A stretch of 44,973 bases of DNA from an uncultured Anaerobiospirillum sp. Its GTDB lineage: Bacteria > Pseudomonadota > Gammaproteobacteria > Enterobacterales > Succinivibrionaceae. Numbering within the stretch: position 1 is the first letter of the stretch; each line of letters starts with the position of its first letter. Positions 1-8,335 of this stretch are shown piece by piece. Location: assembly GCA_944390115.1 (NCBI GenBank), contig CALXOW010000103.1, positions 1-44,973 on the forward strand. Reading direction: 5' to 3'. The notes beneath the pieces are model-generated. The model was not told the DNA's origin. It made no database searches and worked only from the letters and a program-made list of their open reading frames with translations. Position numbers and translations under genes: made by a program.

Positions 1-174
1 AGGTCTATAGGGTACTTCGATGTACGTCGACTTGATGGGACGCGCATTCATGCAAGCGCTAACTATAAGAAGCTGCGCTTGTTGCAAAAGCGCAAAAGTT
101 ATTTAACCGAACTGAGAACAGGAGGCGGCGCTTCCTCCCCCGAGTTACCTCGGGGGTATCCGCGCCGATTTTAG
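1..174 (+). CDS. C-terminal end of an unidentified protein, possibly from a mobile element (5' end outside window)
   Basis: Frame 1 is open from the window edge to a TAG at 172-174, giving 57 residues rich in Arg, Lys and Leu. The stretch DGTRIHASANYKKLRLLQKR is followed by a Gly/Ser/Pro tail encoded by the hairpin at 127-166. The next base after the stop is the ATG of mlaD. In other gammaproteobacteria mlaE sits here, and this does not read like the end of the MlaE permease. The DGT...YKKLRLLQKRKS wording faintly recalls TnpB/IS200-IS605-type proteins, and a strong hairpin at the 3' end also fits such an element. The family assignment is a guess. What is solid is the open frame and its abutment to mlaD. 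Confidence 0.4.
   Translation, partial: RSIGYFDVRRLDGTRIHASANYKKLRLLQKRKSYLTELRTGGGASSPELPRGYPRRF
127..166 (+). repeat. Strong imperfect hairpin directly upstream of mlaD
   Basis: CCCCCGAG (137-144) pairs with CTCGGGGG (149-156) around the loop TTAC. An outer stem pairs GGCGC (127-131) with GCGCC (162-166). The hairpin lies inside the last codons of the upstream ORF and leaves no Shine-Dalgarno sequence before mlaD. It could be the right-end hairpin of an IS200/IS605-type element or an attenuator. The following bases, gatttta, are only weakly U-rich. Confidence 0.6.
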
Positions 175-675
175 ATGAAGTTCAGCAAGATTGAGTTTGG
201 TGTGGGCATCTTTATGGTGCTGGGCATTGTCGCTGCCGTAGTGATGTCCTTGAAGGTAGCAGGTTTAGTCTTGGACTCTTCCTCGGACACTTACACCGTG
301 CACGCCAAGTTTGACAATATTGGTTCGCTTAAGTTGCGCGCTCCAGTGCGCATCGGTGGCGTCGCCATTGGCCGGGTGGAGAATATCACCTTAGACCCAA
401 CCGATATGGTGCCGGTGGTCGATCTCGCGATTGAAAGCCTCTACAGCGAGCTCTCGAGCGAGTCCAAGGCCTCGATTTTAACCGCCGGTATTATCGGCGA
501 GCAGTACATCTCGATCACCCCTGGCTTTTACGATGAAGAGATGGGCTCGACCTACTTAAAGGATGGTGATTACATCAACGATACTGGTTCGGCCATTGTC
601 CTTGAGGATTTAATCTCGAAGTTCCTGTACTCAAGCTCGGTGGGCGATGCGGCTAATGCCGAAGACGCCTCGTAG
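175..675 (+). CDS. mlaD: MlaD, MCE-domain lipid-binding subunit of the Mla phospholipid transporter
   Basis: MlaD forms the hexameric periplasmic ring of the MlaFEDB ABC complex, which moves phospholipids between inner and outer membranes. The 166-residue protein has one N-terminal membrane segment (about residues 8-30, after MKFSKIEFGVG) and then a single MCE domain, visible as the VHAKFDNIGSL...APVRIGGVAIG block (about 41-70) and the later GIIGEQYISITPG (about 105-117). Length fits the family. The ATG follows the upstream stop with no gap and no clear ribosome-binding site, which is odd because mlaE normally precedes it. mlaC and mlaB follow in the usual order, 34 and 8 bp apart. Confidence 0.93.
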   Translation: MKFSKIEFGVGIFMVLGIVAAVVMSLKVAGLVLDSSSDTYTVHAKFDNIGSLKLRAPVRIGGVAIGRVENITLDPTDMVPVVDLAIESLYSELSSESKASILTAGIIGEQYISITPGFYDEEMGSTYLKDGDYINDTGSAIVLEDLISKFLYSSSVGDAANAEDAS

Positions 676-709
676 TTCCTATTCCTCAGAAAATAAGGAG
701 TACCTTGTT

Positions 710-1363
710 ATGAAGAAGTTTTGGGCTGCCTTAGCTTTATTTAGTGCCGCGCTGTTCGGCTTTAATGCGGCCAGCGCCGCGACGGTCGATATGACCGACC
801 CTTACAAGATGGTGACCGAGGTTGCCGCCAGCACCTTCGATAAGATCAAGGCCAATAAGGACAAGATGAGCGATGCGACCTTCCGCAAGGACTTAGTGCG
901 CACCGACCTGATGCCTTACGTTGACACCCGCTATACCGGCTTTAAGGTTATGGGCACCAACTTAAAGAGCATTAGCAAGGAAGATCGCGATGCCTTCTGC
1001 GATGTCTTTGCTGAGTACATCGTCGCCTCCTTTGCCGATGCCTTAGCCTTGTACAACAACCAAGAGCTGGTACTGCCTGACTACAAGAGCGTCTCGGCTG
1101 ATGCTACCCAAGTCAATGTTAAGTTCTTGATTCGCGAGCCAGGTAAGCAGGACTTAGAGCTTATCTTCAAGCTGCGCAAGAACTCCAAGACCGGTGAGTG
1201 GCGCGCCTTTGATATGGTAGCTGAGGGCATTAGCTTACTGACCTCCAAGGAAAATGAGCTTTCGCCATTAATCCGTGAGCGCGGCATCAAGGCGGTGATC
1301 GACTTGATCGACCAGCACAACAAGTCCGGCAGCAGAGCTCCTTTAGTTGAGCAAAAGAAGTAG
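710..1363 (+). CDS. mlaC: MlaC, periplasmic phospholipid shuttle protein
   Basis: MlaC carries phospholipid between the outer-membrane MlaA complex and MlaFEDB. I chose the ATG at 710 because it is preceded by aaggag (695-700) and opens a classic signal peptide, MKKFWAALALFSAALFGFNA, with likely cleavage after ASA. An in-frame start at 647 would put 21 extra polar residues before it and overlap mlaD. The mature part (about 190 residues) shows family wording such as MSDATFRKDLVRTDLMPYVD and YTGFKVMG near the N terminus and a C-terminal ISLLTSKENELSPLIRERG. The product is 217 residues, normal for the family. It is very probably co-transcribed with mlaD and mlaB. Confidence 0.93.
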   Translation: MKKFWAALALFSAALFGFNAASAATVDMTDPYKMVTEVAASTFDKIKANKDKMSDATFRKDLVRTDLMPYVDTRYTGFKVMGTNLKSISKEDRDAFCDVFAEYIVASFADALALYNNQELVLPDYKSVSADATQVNVKFLIREPGKQDLELIFKLRKNSKTGEWRAFDMVAEGISLLTSKENELSPLIRERGIKAVIDLIDQHNKSGSRAPLVEQKK

Positions 1364-1371
1364 GAGCGCCG

Positions 1372-1620
1372 ATGGCTGATTTCACGCGCTTAACCCACGT
1401 GGAGGTTGAGGCTTTGTGGCCGCAGCGTGAGCAGGTCTTTGCTCAAGATGAGCTTGATTTGGCACCCAATCAAGTGATCGACTCTTCAGGCATTGCCTTC
1501 TTGGTGCAATGGGCCAAGCACACACCCAATAAGCGCTTGACGCTGCACCACGCCTCGCACAATGTGCGCTCGCTCATCTCCACCTTCCATTTAGAACCGC
1601 TCTTTGTCTTAGCTGACTAG
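1372..1620 (+). CDS. mlaB: MlaB, STAS-domain subunit of the Mla transporter
   Basis: This small cytoplasmic STAS-domain protein binds the MlaF ATPase and stabilises the complex. The 82-residue product is a bare STAS domain with the diagnostic DSSGIAFLVQW turn (about residues 38-48), where the DSSG segment matches the regulatory serine region. Position directly after mlaC (8-bp gap, gagcgcc before ATG) supports the call. Sequence similarity in this family is low, so synteny carries much of the weight. The operon ends with the terminator at 1701-1726. Confidence 0.85.
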   Translation: MADFTRLTHVEVEALWPQREQVFAQDELDLAPNQVIDSSGIAFLVQWAKHTPNKRLTLHHASHNVRSLISTFHLEPLFVLAD

Positions 1621-1692
1621 CGCTGAGGCTAGCGCTTACCAACAAGCGCTGAGACAGCTCACTAGTGCTAAGGTAACTAGCGCTGAGACAAG
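1620..1692 (+). repeat. Three short copies of an AGCGCTGAG unit after mlaB
   Basis: The motif agcgctgag followed by gcta, acag or acaa appears three times between the mlaB stop and the terminator, spaced about 25-35 bp apart. It is one of many local intergenic duplications in this window. No coding or RNA function is seen. Confidence 0.5.
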
Positions 1693-1700
1693 TAGCATTC

Positions 1701-1726
1701 AGGCGGCCGTAGGCCGCCTTTTCTTT
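1701..1726 (+). terminator. Rho-independent terminator of the mla operon
   Basis: The palindrome aggcggcc-gt-aggccgcct is followed by ttttcttt. It has a strong GC stem and a T-run, and lies 80 bp after the mlaB stop. Confidence 0.8.
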
Positions 1727-1754
1727 GGCTCTGACATACCAGTTGTGGGCGCGG

Positions 1755-1763
1755 TGGTATGAT
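1755..1763 (+). promoter_or_regulatory. Extended -10 promoter of the symporter-like gene
   Basis: TG-G-TATGAT forms an extended -10 element about 34 bp before the chosen ATG at 1797. No good -35 is present, as expected for extended -10 promoters. This is inference from motif and position. Confidence 0.4.
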
Positions 1764-1796
1764 GGAAGCCCATGAGGTTTGTCGGAGAAAAGAGAT

Positions 1797-2864
1797 ATGA
1801 AGGTACCACCCCAGCCGCAGAGCAAGGCTGAGCTCAAAGAGAAGCTGGAGCAGGTCATGGTGGAAAAGGCCAGTACCCGCAGGCTCCAGCGCCTATTGCG
1901 CCTGATCCGGCTTAACATCTTGGTCATTGCCATCTCAGTGGGCGTGGGCACGTACTTTCTCTTCCACTACGTGACCTTTTTGGCGCCGATCAAGTATCCC
2001 ATCAAAAACTTTGTCGATGGCTTGGTGCCGTGGCTGATTTTCACCATGCTCTTTATCGCCTTCTGCAAGGTTGAATTGCGCAAGATGCGTCCGCGCCGCT
2101 GGCACTTTGTCTTGGTAGGCATTCAGTTTGCCGTGCCCCTGGTCTTAGTGCTTATGCTGCGCTATTTCCCCGAGCAAGTGGGCTCCATCGATCTGGAGTT
2201 AGAAGGCGTGATCGCGTGCTTTGTCACCCCGACTGCGGCGGCCGCCTCGGTGATCACAGGTAAGCTCGGCGGCGATGAGAACTCGCTGACCACCTACACC
2301 ATTTTGAGCAATTTAGGCGCGGCGATCTGCATTCCACTCTTATTCCCGCTCATTTCGACCCAAGCGCACGAAGGCTTTTGGGATGAGTTCATCCTGATTA
2401 TGGGCAAGGTATTCCCGATGATTGTGCTGCCGCTCATCTTAGCCCAGCTCATCCGCCTCTTTATCAAGCCGGTGCACCGCTTTATTGTGACCTATCTGAA
2501 AGGCGTGTCCTTTTACCTCTGGGCCTTTACCTTGACCACGGTCTCGGCTACCGCCTGCTCGAATATGGTGAACTCCGACCAAGGTGCCATCACCTTGATT
2601 AACTTAGCCTTAGTGGGGCTAGTCGCCACGGCGCTGCAATTTGGTTTGGGCAAATTCATTGGCCACTTAGAGGGCCAGCGTATCAGCGCAGGTCAAGGTC
2701 TAGGTCAAAAGAACATGGTCTTTGGCATCTGGGTGACCTCAACCTATCTTTCGCCTGCCGCCTCCATCGCCCCAGGCTGCTACATGCTATGGCAAAACGT
2801 GGTCAACTCGTGGCAAATCTACTACCGCGAGACGCGCCATCTCACCTACACCGACAAGATGTAG
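1797..2864 (+). CDS. Bile acid:sodium symporter (BASS/SBF-like) family transporter
   Basis: This is an integral membrane protein of about 355 residues with roughly nine to ten hydrophobic segments starting near residue 40, after a charged cytoplasmic N terminus. The segment CFVTPTAAAASVITGKLGGD, followed by NSLTTYTILSNLGAA, resembles the conserved crossover region of BASS/SBF transporters. I preferred ATG 1797 to the upstream TTG at 1779 because cggag (1783-1787) sits about 9 bp before it. The substrate cannot be told from sequence; organic anions or pantoate-like compounds are typical of the family. It is a single-gene unit with its own promoter and a terminator-like hairpin downstream. Confidence 0.7.
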   Translation: MKVPPQPQSKAELKEKLEQVMVEKASTRRLQRLLRLIRLNILVIAISVGVGTYFLFHYVTFLAPIKYPIKNFVDGLVPWLIFTMLFIAFCKVELRKMRPRRWHFVLVGIQFAVPLVLVLMLRYFPEQVGSIDLELEGVIACFVTPTAAAASVITGKLGGDENSLTTYTILSNLGAAICIPLLFPLISTQAHEGFWDEFILIMGKVFPMIVLPLILAQLIRLFIKPVHRFIVTYLKGVSFYLWAFTLTTVSATACSNMVNSDQGAITLINLALVGLVATALQFGLGKFIGHLEGQRISAGQGLGQKNMVFGIWVTSTYLSPAASIAPGCYMLWQNVVNSWQIYYRETRHLTYTDKM

Positions 2865-2910
2865 CAGGCGCCTGCAATTGGGCTACTTACAACCAAGCCA
2901 CCTATAACAA

Positions 2911-2928
2911 GGCCGCCTCGCGGCGGCC
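2911..2928. terminator. Hairpin between convergent genes
   Basis: GGCCGCC-TCGC-GGCGGCC lies between the convergent symporter-like gene and the DUF2750-like gene. There is no long T-run on either side, so termination is plausible rather than certain. Confidence 0.45.
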
Positions 2929-2982
2929 TGTTAATGCGCTCAAGGATGGGGCGCTTGCGCTTGCTTCTACTTGCGCTTGGTC

Positions 2983-3483
2983 CTACTTGGCCTGGCCCTT
3001 TAAGGCGGCCTTGTCGGCCTCGGTGAGCTGGTCGCTTTGCTTGGCCTCAGCGGCAGCGGTCTTGGCGGCGTCGGGCTCAGAGAAAATGGTGGCGCGGCAC
3101 AGGGTGAAGTTCTTGTCAGCATCCAGCGGCATTAAGGCGAGCACAATGCCGTTTTGGGCTAAGGATGGGGCCCACTTGTCACGGAACAAGTCGAGCTTGA
3201 GCTCTAAGAGCTCATAGTTCTTAACATCCTGATTGGCGGCATGCTCTTGGTAGTAGGTGACAAACTGCGGATGGCACCAGATCGGCAGGAAGGTATGACT
3301 AATCGTCTCGTCATCGCCCTCTTCCGGCTCATCGCTGAGCATCAGGGGCATGCCCTCGGCCCCCGGCTCCTTTAACAGGTAGAGTGAGCCTTGCTCTTGG
3401 CACTTTTGCAAACAAAAGAACTGGCGGTAGTCATCGTCTAGGGTTAACACCGCTTGGTAAATCTGGTCGGTCAGCTCAAACAT
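2983..3483 (-). CDS. DUF2750-like protein of unknown function
   Basis: The 166-residue, acidic, probably cytoplasmic protein has no signal peptide. The central part, LPIWCHPQFVTYYQEH followed by a KWAPSLAQNGIVLALMP block (about residues 67-118), matches the pattern I associate with DUF2750 (a WPHP motif, then a WLPxLxxDGLxVAVFP motif). The C-terminal 45 residues are low-complexity (Ala, Glu, Lys). The start follows gtgagg in good position. A perfect TATAAT on the same strand lies about 30 bp upstream (3513-3518). Function is unknown. Confidence 0.7.
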   Translation of the reverse strand: MFELTDQIYQAVLTLDDDYRQFFCLQKCQEQGSLYLLKEPGAEGMPLMLSDEPEEGDDETISHTFLPIWCHPQFVTYYQEHAANQDVKNYELLELKLDLFRDKWAPSLAQNGIVLALMPLDADKNFTLCRATIFSEPDAAKTAAAEAKQSDQLTEADKAALKGQAK

Positions 3484-3512
3484 CGCATTTTCCTCACAAT
3501 AAAATTGGGCTC

Positions 3513-3518
3513 ATTATA
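3513..3518 (-). promoter_or_regulatory. Probable -10 box of the DUF2750-like gene
   Basis: Perfect TATAAT on the minus strand, about 30 bp before the ATG at 3483. It lies at the edge of a hairpin (GCGGCC 3519-3524 with GGCCGC 3535-3540). No convincing -35 is visible. Confidence 0.4.
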
Positions 3519-3568
3519 GCGGCCTTGGGCCCATGGCCGCACTCTGAGATTGGGCCCCAAGCCGGGAT

Positions 3569-6500
3569 TTAGGCCGGTTCTGGGGCGGGCGCAGTGTCCT
3601 TAGTCTTCTTGGTCCGAGTGGTCTTCTTCACCGCAGCTGCTTTTGCGGCGGGCTTAGTGGCAGTGTCCTTAACTGCGGGGGCCTTAGCGGCAGTGGTCTT
3701 GGGGCGCGGGCGCTTGGTTGGTGCCGGGGCCTCGGTGGCCGTGAGGGTGCCCGCGCGCTCTAAGATCGGACGCAAGAACTCGCCGGTAAAGGAGCCCGGT
3801 GTTTGCGCGATTTGCTCAGGGGTACCCGTGGCGATAATGGTGCCGCCGCCACTGCCACCTTCAGGGCCTAAGTCGATAATGTAGTCGGCGCACTTGATCA
3901 CATCGAGGTTATGCTCGATCACGATCACGGTGTTGCCCTCGTCGCGTAGGCGCAGCAGCATGTCCAAAAGCTGCTTGACGTCGTGGAAGTGTAGACCGGT
4001 GGTCGGCTCATCTAGGACGTAGAGCGTGTTGTGGGTGGCAACCTTGGACAGCTCCTTGGCCAGCTTAATGCGCTGGGCCTCGCCGCCTGAGAAGGTCAGG
4101 GCCGACTGGCCTAGGGTGATATAGGACAGACCCACATCCATCAGGGCTTGGAGCTTGCGCTTGATGCGCGGAATGGCGTTAAAGAAGCTGTAGGCCTCCT
4201 CCACCGTCATATTGAGCACTTCGCTGATGTTCTTGCCCTTGTACTTGATGTCCAAGGTCTCGCGGTTGTAGCGCTGGCCGTGGCAGTGCTCGCATTGGAC
4301 GTACACGTCCGGCAGGAAGTGCATCTCCACCTTGATGGTGCCATCGCCTTGGCACGCCTCGCAGCGGCCGCCCTTGACGTTAAAGGAGAAGCGTCCCGCG
4401 CTATAGCCACGGGCGCGCGCCTCTTCGGTCTGGGCAAAGAGCTCACGAATACTGGTGAAGAGGTCGATGTAGGTGGCAGGGTTGGAGCGCGGGGTACGGC
4501 CAATCGGGCTTTGGTCAATGCAGATGAGTTTGTCGATCTGCTCTAAGCCTGTGCACTGGGCGCAATCAAACTCCGGATTGACGTTGCTCGAGGCGACATA
4601 TTCCCCGTCTAAGGTCAGGCGCTGACCACTGACGCCTTGCTTGCGGGCAAAGCGCTCGCTGACAATCGGCACTAAGGTGTCGTTGACCAAGGTCGACTTG
4701 CCTGAGCCCGAGACGCCCGTGACCACGACAAAGCAGCCCAATGGGAAGCTCGCTGTTACGTGCTTTAAATTGTTGCCATGGCAGTCGGTCAAGGTCAAAA
4801 AGCCCTTAGGGGCGTGGCGCTTGGTCGGCACCGCAATAGTCTTGCGCCCGTTTAAGTAATCGGCAGTTAAGGATTCAGGGCAGGCCATAATCTCCTTGGG
4901 GGTACCACAGGTGACGACCTCACCGCCGTGGACACCGGCACGTGGACCGATATCGACGATGTAATCGGCTTGGCGAATCGCGTCCTCATCGTGCTCGACC
5001 ACGATTACGCTGTTGCCTAAGTCGCGTAGGTGCTTTAAGGCATCCAAAAGCTTTTGGTTATCGCGCTGGTGCAGGCCGATGCTCGGCTCATCTAGGATAT
5101 ACATGACGCCCACTAAGCCCGCGCCGATTTGGCTTGCTAGGCGAATGCGCTGTGCTTCACCGCCGGACAAGGTATCGGCCGCACGTGACAGGGACAGATA
5201 GCCTAGGCCGACGTTCTTTAAGAACATCAGGCGCTCGCGCACTTCCTTTAAGATACGCTCGGCAATCTTGCCCTCTTGCACTCCCAGTTCCAGCTGAGAA
5301 AAGAAGTCATAGCAGTCGTTGATCGCCAGATCTGAGATCTCAGGCAGGCTCTTATTGCCGACAAAGACATGGCAGTACTCATGCTTTAAGCGCGCGCCGT
5401 GGCACTCGGGGCAAGTTTGGGCCACCATTAGGCTTTGCAGCAGCGCTTGGTAGCTCTCGGAGTCATTTTCTTTGGCTTGGCGCTCAAAGTAGCCGATTAC
5501 GCCCAAAAAGTCGGTGCCGTCGGGGTCGGCTTTGAGCTCAGGATGCTTAATGTTGCCGTAGAACAAAAGTTTCTTTTGCTCGGGGGTCAGGGTATAGAAC
5601 GGGACGGTAATGTCGATGCCGTTTTCCTCGCACACCGGCACTAAGAGGCGATAGAAGCTCCACGAGCGCTTATCCCATAAGGAGATCGCACCTTCGGCAA
5701 TCGACTTACTTGGGTCCGGCACAATCTTGTCTTCGCTAAAGACCAAGAGGCGGCCTAAACCGTCGCAGCGTGGGCAGGCGCCATGCGGATTGTTAAAGGA
5801 GAAATTGCGCGGCTCGAGCTCCGGAATGGAATAGCCGCAGATCGGGCACGAATAGCGCGCCGAGTGCATGATTTCTTCTTCGCTCTTGTGCTCATCCATC
5901 GGCACGACCAAGGCCAAGCCATCGGCCACCTTTAAGGCGGTTTCAAAGGATTCGGCCAGGCGCTGCTTGAGTTCAGGCTTGACCTTGAAGCGGTCGACTA
6001 CCACCTCAATGGTGTGCTTGATGCGCAGCTTGAGCTCCGGGGGATCGCTCAGATCGCAGATCTCACCATCGATACGCGCGCGCACAAAGCCTTGTTGTGC
6101 CAGCTCCCCTAAGAGTTGCTTGTACTCACCTTTACGGCCGCGCACCACCGGGGCCATGATCATGAGCTTGGTGCCCTCAGGGTAGGCTAAGGTCTGATCG
6201 ACCATCTGCGAGATAGTCTGGGCCTTGAGCACGGTGCCGTGCTCGGGGCAGCGTGCCTCACCGATGCGGGCAAAGAGTAAGCGCAGATAGTCGTGGATCT
6301 CAGTGATCGTACCCACAGTCGAGCGCGGATTGTGCGAGGTCGACTTCTGCTCGATCGAGATCGCTGGGGACAGGCCTTCGATGCTATCGACGTCCGGCTT
6401 ATCCATCAGCTGTAAGAATTGGCGTGCGTAGGAAGAGAGCGATTCAACGTAGCGGCGCTGGCCCTCGGCGTAGAGCGTATCAAAGGCAAGCGAGGACTTG

Positions 6501-6607
6501 CCCGAGCCCGACAGACCCGTGACCACGACCAATTGGTCGCGGGGGATGGTCACGGTGATGTTTTTGAGATTGTGAGTGCGCGCCCCACGTACAACGATCT
6601 GGTCCAT
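3569..6607 (-). CDS. uvrA: UvrA, excinuclease ABC subunit A
   Basis: UvrA is the damage-recognition ATPase of nucleotide excision repair. Two ABC modules are visible: Walker A GLSGSGKS (31-38) with an [14 protein letters not shown] signature (about 490), and Walker A GVSGSGKS (about 645) with [12 protein letters not shown] (about 830). The zinc-finger cysteine pairs CPIC...CPRC (about 255-280) and CEAC...CEHC (about 740-765) are present. The family is usually about 940 residues; this one has 1012. The extra about 60 C-terminal residues are a Lys/Ala/Pro/Thr-rich tail ending in APAPEPA. It is divergent from ssb, as in E. coli. No clear LexA box is seen on the uvrA side. A tandem repeat lies in its leader (6654-6683). 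Confidence 0.98.
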   Translation of the reverse strand: MDQIVVRGARTHNLKNITVTIPRDQLVVVTGLSGSGKSSLAFDTLYAEGQRRYVESLSSYARQFLQLMDKPDVDSIEGLSPAISIEQKSTSHNPRSTVGTITEIHDYLRLLFARIGEARCPEHGTVLKAQTISQMVDQTLAYPEGTKLMIMAPVVRGRKGEYKQLLGELAQQGFVRARIDGEICDLSDPPELKLRIKHTIEVVVDRFKVKPELKQRLAESFETALKVADGLALVVPMDEHKSEEEIMHSARYSCPICGYSIPELEPRNFSFNNPHGACPRCDGLGRLLVFSEDKIVPDPSKSIAEGAISLWDKRSWSFYRLLVPVCEENGIDITVPFYTLTPEQKKLLFYGNIKHPELKADPDGTDFLGVIGYFERQAKENDSESYQALLQSLMVAQTCPECHGARLKHEYCHVFVGNKSLPEISDLAINDCYDFFSQLELGVQEGKIAERILKEVRERLMFLKNVGLGYLSLSRAADTLSGGEAQRIRLASQIGAGLVGVMYILDEPSIGLHQRDNQKLLDALKHLRDLGNSVIVVEHDEDAIRQADYIVDIGPRAGVHGGEVVTCGTPKEIMACPESLTADYLNGRKTIAVPTKRHAPKGFLTLTDCHGNNLKHVTASFPLGCFVVVTGVSGSGKSTLVNDTLVPIVSERFARKQGVSGQRLTLDGEYVASSNVNPEFDCAQCTGLEQIDKLICIDQSPIGRTPRSNPATYIDLFTSIRELFAQTEEARARGYSAGRFSFNVKGGRCEACQGDGTIKVEMHFLPDVYVQCEHCHGQRYNRETLDIKYKGKNISEVLNMTVEEAYSFFNAIPRIKRKLQALMDVGLSYITLGQSALTFSGGEAQRIKLAKELSKVATHNTLYVLDEPTTGLHFHDVKQLLDMLLRLRDEGNTVIVIEHNLDVIKCADYIIDLGPEGGSGGGTIIATGTPEQIAQTPGSFTGEFLRPILERAGTLTATEAPAPTKRPRPKTTAAKAPAVKDTATKPAAKAAAVKKTTRTKKTKDTAPAPEPA

Positions 6608-6653
6608 GCGATGCCCCTATGAATTAACCTGCGCAGCGGTGCCCTATCAGCTG

Positions 6654-6683
6654 GAAGTCAACTGAAGTCAGCTGAAGTCCGCT
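6654..6683 (-). repeat. Three 10-bp tandem repeats in the uvrA leader
   Basis: Consecutive units GAAGTCAACT, GAAGTCAGCT and GAAGTCCGCT have exact 10-bp spacing, close to one helical turn. They lie 47-76 bp upstream of the uvrA ATG. Function unknown. Confidence 0.7.
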
Positions 6684-6982
6684 GACGGCTTGAGCGGCTA
6701 ATTTACACCATTTAGCCCAGCCGTGCATCGGGGCATACGCGGTCGCGCAGCGGGCAGTTACAAAGGTGTGGGGGCAGGTGCGGTTGGGCAGTGGGCAGTT
6801 CCTAAGGTGTGGGGACGGGCACGGGTGCGTGGTAGGGCAGGTGCGGGCGCGCTCTGGTAAAATCGCGCGGCGCGCAACGGCCTTTTTGCGCACTTGCTTA
6901 AGTTCTTAGGTTAAGATGCAAGGGCGCGAGGGCACTTTTGCTCTAGCGTAAAGTAACTAGTGTGATTTTGCTTTCTTTGGTG

Positions 6983-6994
6983 TATAATGTATAC
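6983..6994 (+). promoter_or_regulatory. ssb promoter -10 (TATAAT) overlapping a LexA-like half site
   Basis: A perfect TATAAT (6983-6988) is followed by GTATACAG. TATACAG is one half of the LexA operator, but the other half is shifted by a base, so full SOS control is not supported. The distance to the ssb ATG at 7082 is about 95 bp. Confidence 0.4.
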
Positions 6995-7081
6995 AGTTTG
7001 AGGGCAAATCGTTATGAGGCGCGGTTGCAGCCACTAATGCGTGGTCAGCCCCAGCCCCTGATTGGTAATAGGAGTTTAGGA

Positions 7082-8191
7082 ATGGCACGCAGCCTTAATA
7101 AGGTGATTTTAATCGGCTATGCCGCCGATGAACCTGTGGTCAAAACCTTCGACAACGGGGGCAAGGTCGCCAATCTTACCGTGGTAACCAACGAGTTTGT
7201 ACGCCACCAAGATGGCACCTCCGAAGAAATTCCGGAGTGGAACCGCATCGTGTTCTGGAACAACACGGCCAACGTCGTCGATACCTACGTCCATAAGGGC
7301 ATGCGCCTTTATGTCGAGGGCAAGCTCAGAACGCGCTCCTACACCGATAAAAACGGGGTTAAGCGCTACACCACCGAGATCTATGCGGACAATATGATCA
7401 TGCTTGATAGCCGCAATGGCGATGGTGCTGCTCCACGCGAGGCTTATCGCCCTCCTTACGACAATCAAGGCGCCAACCCAACGGGCAGCTTCACTCCCAA
7501 TGGTTGGGGTAATCAGGGTGGTGGCTATGGCAATCAAGCCAATAACTATGGCGCTCAGCGTAGAGGCTATGGCAACCAATATGGTAACCCAGGCGGTGGT
7601 TATGGCAACCAGGGTGGTAACCCAGGCGGTGGTTATGGCAACCAGGGTGGTAACCCAGGCGGTACCTATGGCAACCCAGGCGGTGCCTATGGTGGCGCCA
7701 ACCTCAACCCGCAATCCAACTTTGGGGGTAATCCAGGGGCTTATGGCAATCAGCCAGCTTACCCAAGCCAATCTGCCAGCCAGCCTAATAGCTTCGCAGG
7801 TCAAGGTGGCGCCTACCAAAAAACTTCTTGGGACAATCAAGCGCCTAGCGCGAGCGCAACCCCATTTGATGTTCCGGCCGTACAGCCTGCTGCGCCAGCT
7901 GCACCTGCTGCGGCTTCGCAGCCTGCACCTTCCTACCCACAATTTGATAACAGCCCATATGGCGGCTTAGGTGGTACTGCGACGGCCACCACGGCTCCGG
8001 GCTCGTTTGGGGCTGCCACCACAGGCGCCTATAGCAATGCCAGCGTTAATATGGACAGCACGCCAGCGGCAGGCGATGACAGTGCCGCTGCGGGCAGCCC
8101 TGCACCAGCTGCGGCACCAGCAGCTCCAGCCGTAACCCCAACGGCCGCTCCAGTTACTGACAACAGCAACGACGACGATATTCCGTTCTAG
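7082..8191 (+). CDS. ssb: Single-stranded DNA-binding protein Ssb with an extended repeat linker
   Basis: Ssb coats single-stranded DNA in replication, recombination and repair. I chose ATG 7082 because ggag (7071-7074) precedes it and MARSLNKVILIG is the normal Ssb start; the frame is open further upstream but looks non-coding. Residues 1-110 form the OB-fold, including the EIPEWNRIVFW and GMRLYVEGKLRTR segments. The C terminus DDDIPF is the standard partner-binding tip. Between them lie about 250 residues of Gly/Asn/Gln/Tyr then Ala/Pro/Ser linker, against about 60 in E. coli, making 369 residues instead of about 178. An 11-residue unit GNPGGGYGNQG is tandemly repeated. A second ssb follows 144 bp downstream. 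Confidence 0.96.
   Translation: MARSLNKVILIGYAADEPVVKTFDNGGKVANLTVVTNEFVRHQDGTSEEIPEWNRIVFWNNTANVVDTYVHKGMRLYVEGKLRTRSYTDKNGVKRYTTEIYADNMIMLDSRNGDGAAPREAYRPPYDNQGANPTGSFTPNGWGNQGGGYGNQANNYGAQRRGYGNQYGNPGGGYGNQGGNPGGGYGNQGGNPGGTYGNPGGAYGGANLNPQSNFGGNPGAYGNQPAYPSQSASQPNSFAGQGGAYQKTSWDNQAPSASATPFDVPAVQPAAPAAPAAASQPAPSYPQFDNSPYGGLGGTATATTAPGSFGAATTGAYSNASVNMDSTPAAGDDSAAAGSPAPAAAPAAPAVTPTAAPVTDNSNDDDIPF
7583..7680 (+). repeat. 33-bp in-frame tandem repeat in the ssb linker
   Basis: Two perfect 33-bp units (7583-7615, 7616-7648) encode GNPGGGYGNQG. A third, partial unit starts at 7649 with a substituted middle. The repeat extends the linker in steps of 11 residues and is a likely site of slippage. 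Confidence 0.9.
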
Positions 8192-8213
8192 CTGATTAAG
8201 AGCCTAAGGCTCG

Positions 8214-8247
8214 GGCCGCGCGATCTTGAGGTCACGCGGCCTTTTTT
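8214..8247 (+). terminator. Rho-independent terminator after the first ssb
   Basis: GGCCGCG (8214-8220) pairs with CGCGGCC (8235-8241) and is followed by tttttt. Confidence 0.85.
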
Positions 8248-8335
8248 ATCGCGGCAGCAAGACGGGCTAAGGCGCTGTAGAGCCCAGGCCTGGGTTAAGA
8301 TAGGTCTTGGGTGCAAGCAAGAGAGGAGTGAGGGT

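Larger units (their letters stand above)
6608..7081. other. uvrA-ssb divergent intergenic region (474 bp)
   Basis: No convincing gene is present; the short ORFs are Arg/Pro-rich shadows. The stretch holds three 10-bp tandem repeats (6654-6683) and an imperfect direct repeat of about 45 bp around ggtgtgggg (6749-6842). It also has an extended -10 TG-G-TAAAAT on the plus strand (6855-6863) and the TATAAT next to a LexA-like half site (6983-6994) nearer ssb. Confidence 0.6.

Noticed and set aside
6624-6893. Minus-strand frame of 89 codons between uvrA and ssb
   Set aside because: Arg/Pro/Thr/Cys-rich translation of repeated GC-rich DNA, no start signal.
6976-6998. LexA operator at the ssb promoter
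   Set aside because: TATACAG is a good half site but the other half is out of register by one base, so SOS control cannot be claimed.
7109-7942. Long minus-strand open frame inside ssb
   Set aside because: It is a shadow of the Gly/Asn-rich repeat linker, with Val/Ile/Ala-rich meaningless composition and no ribosome-binding site.
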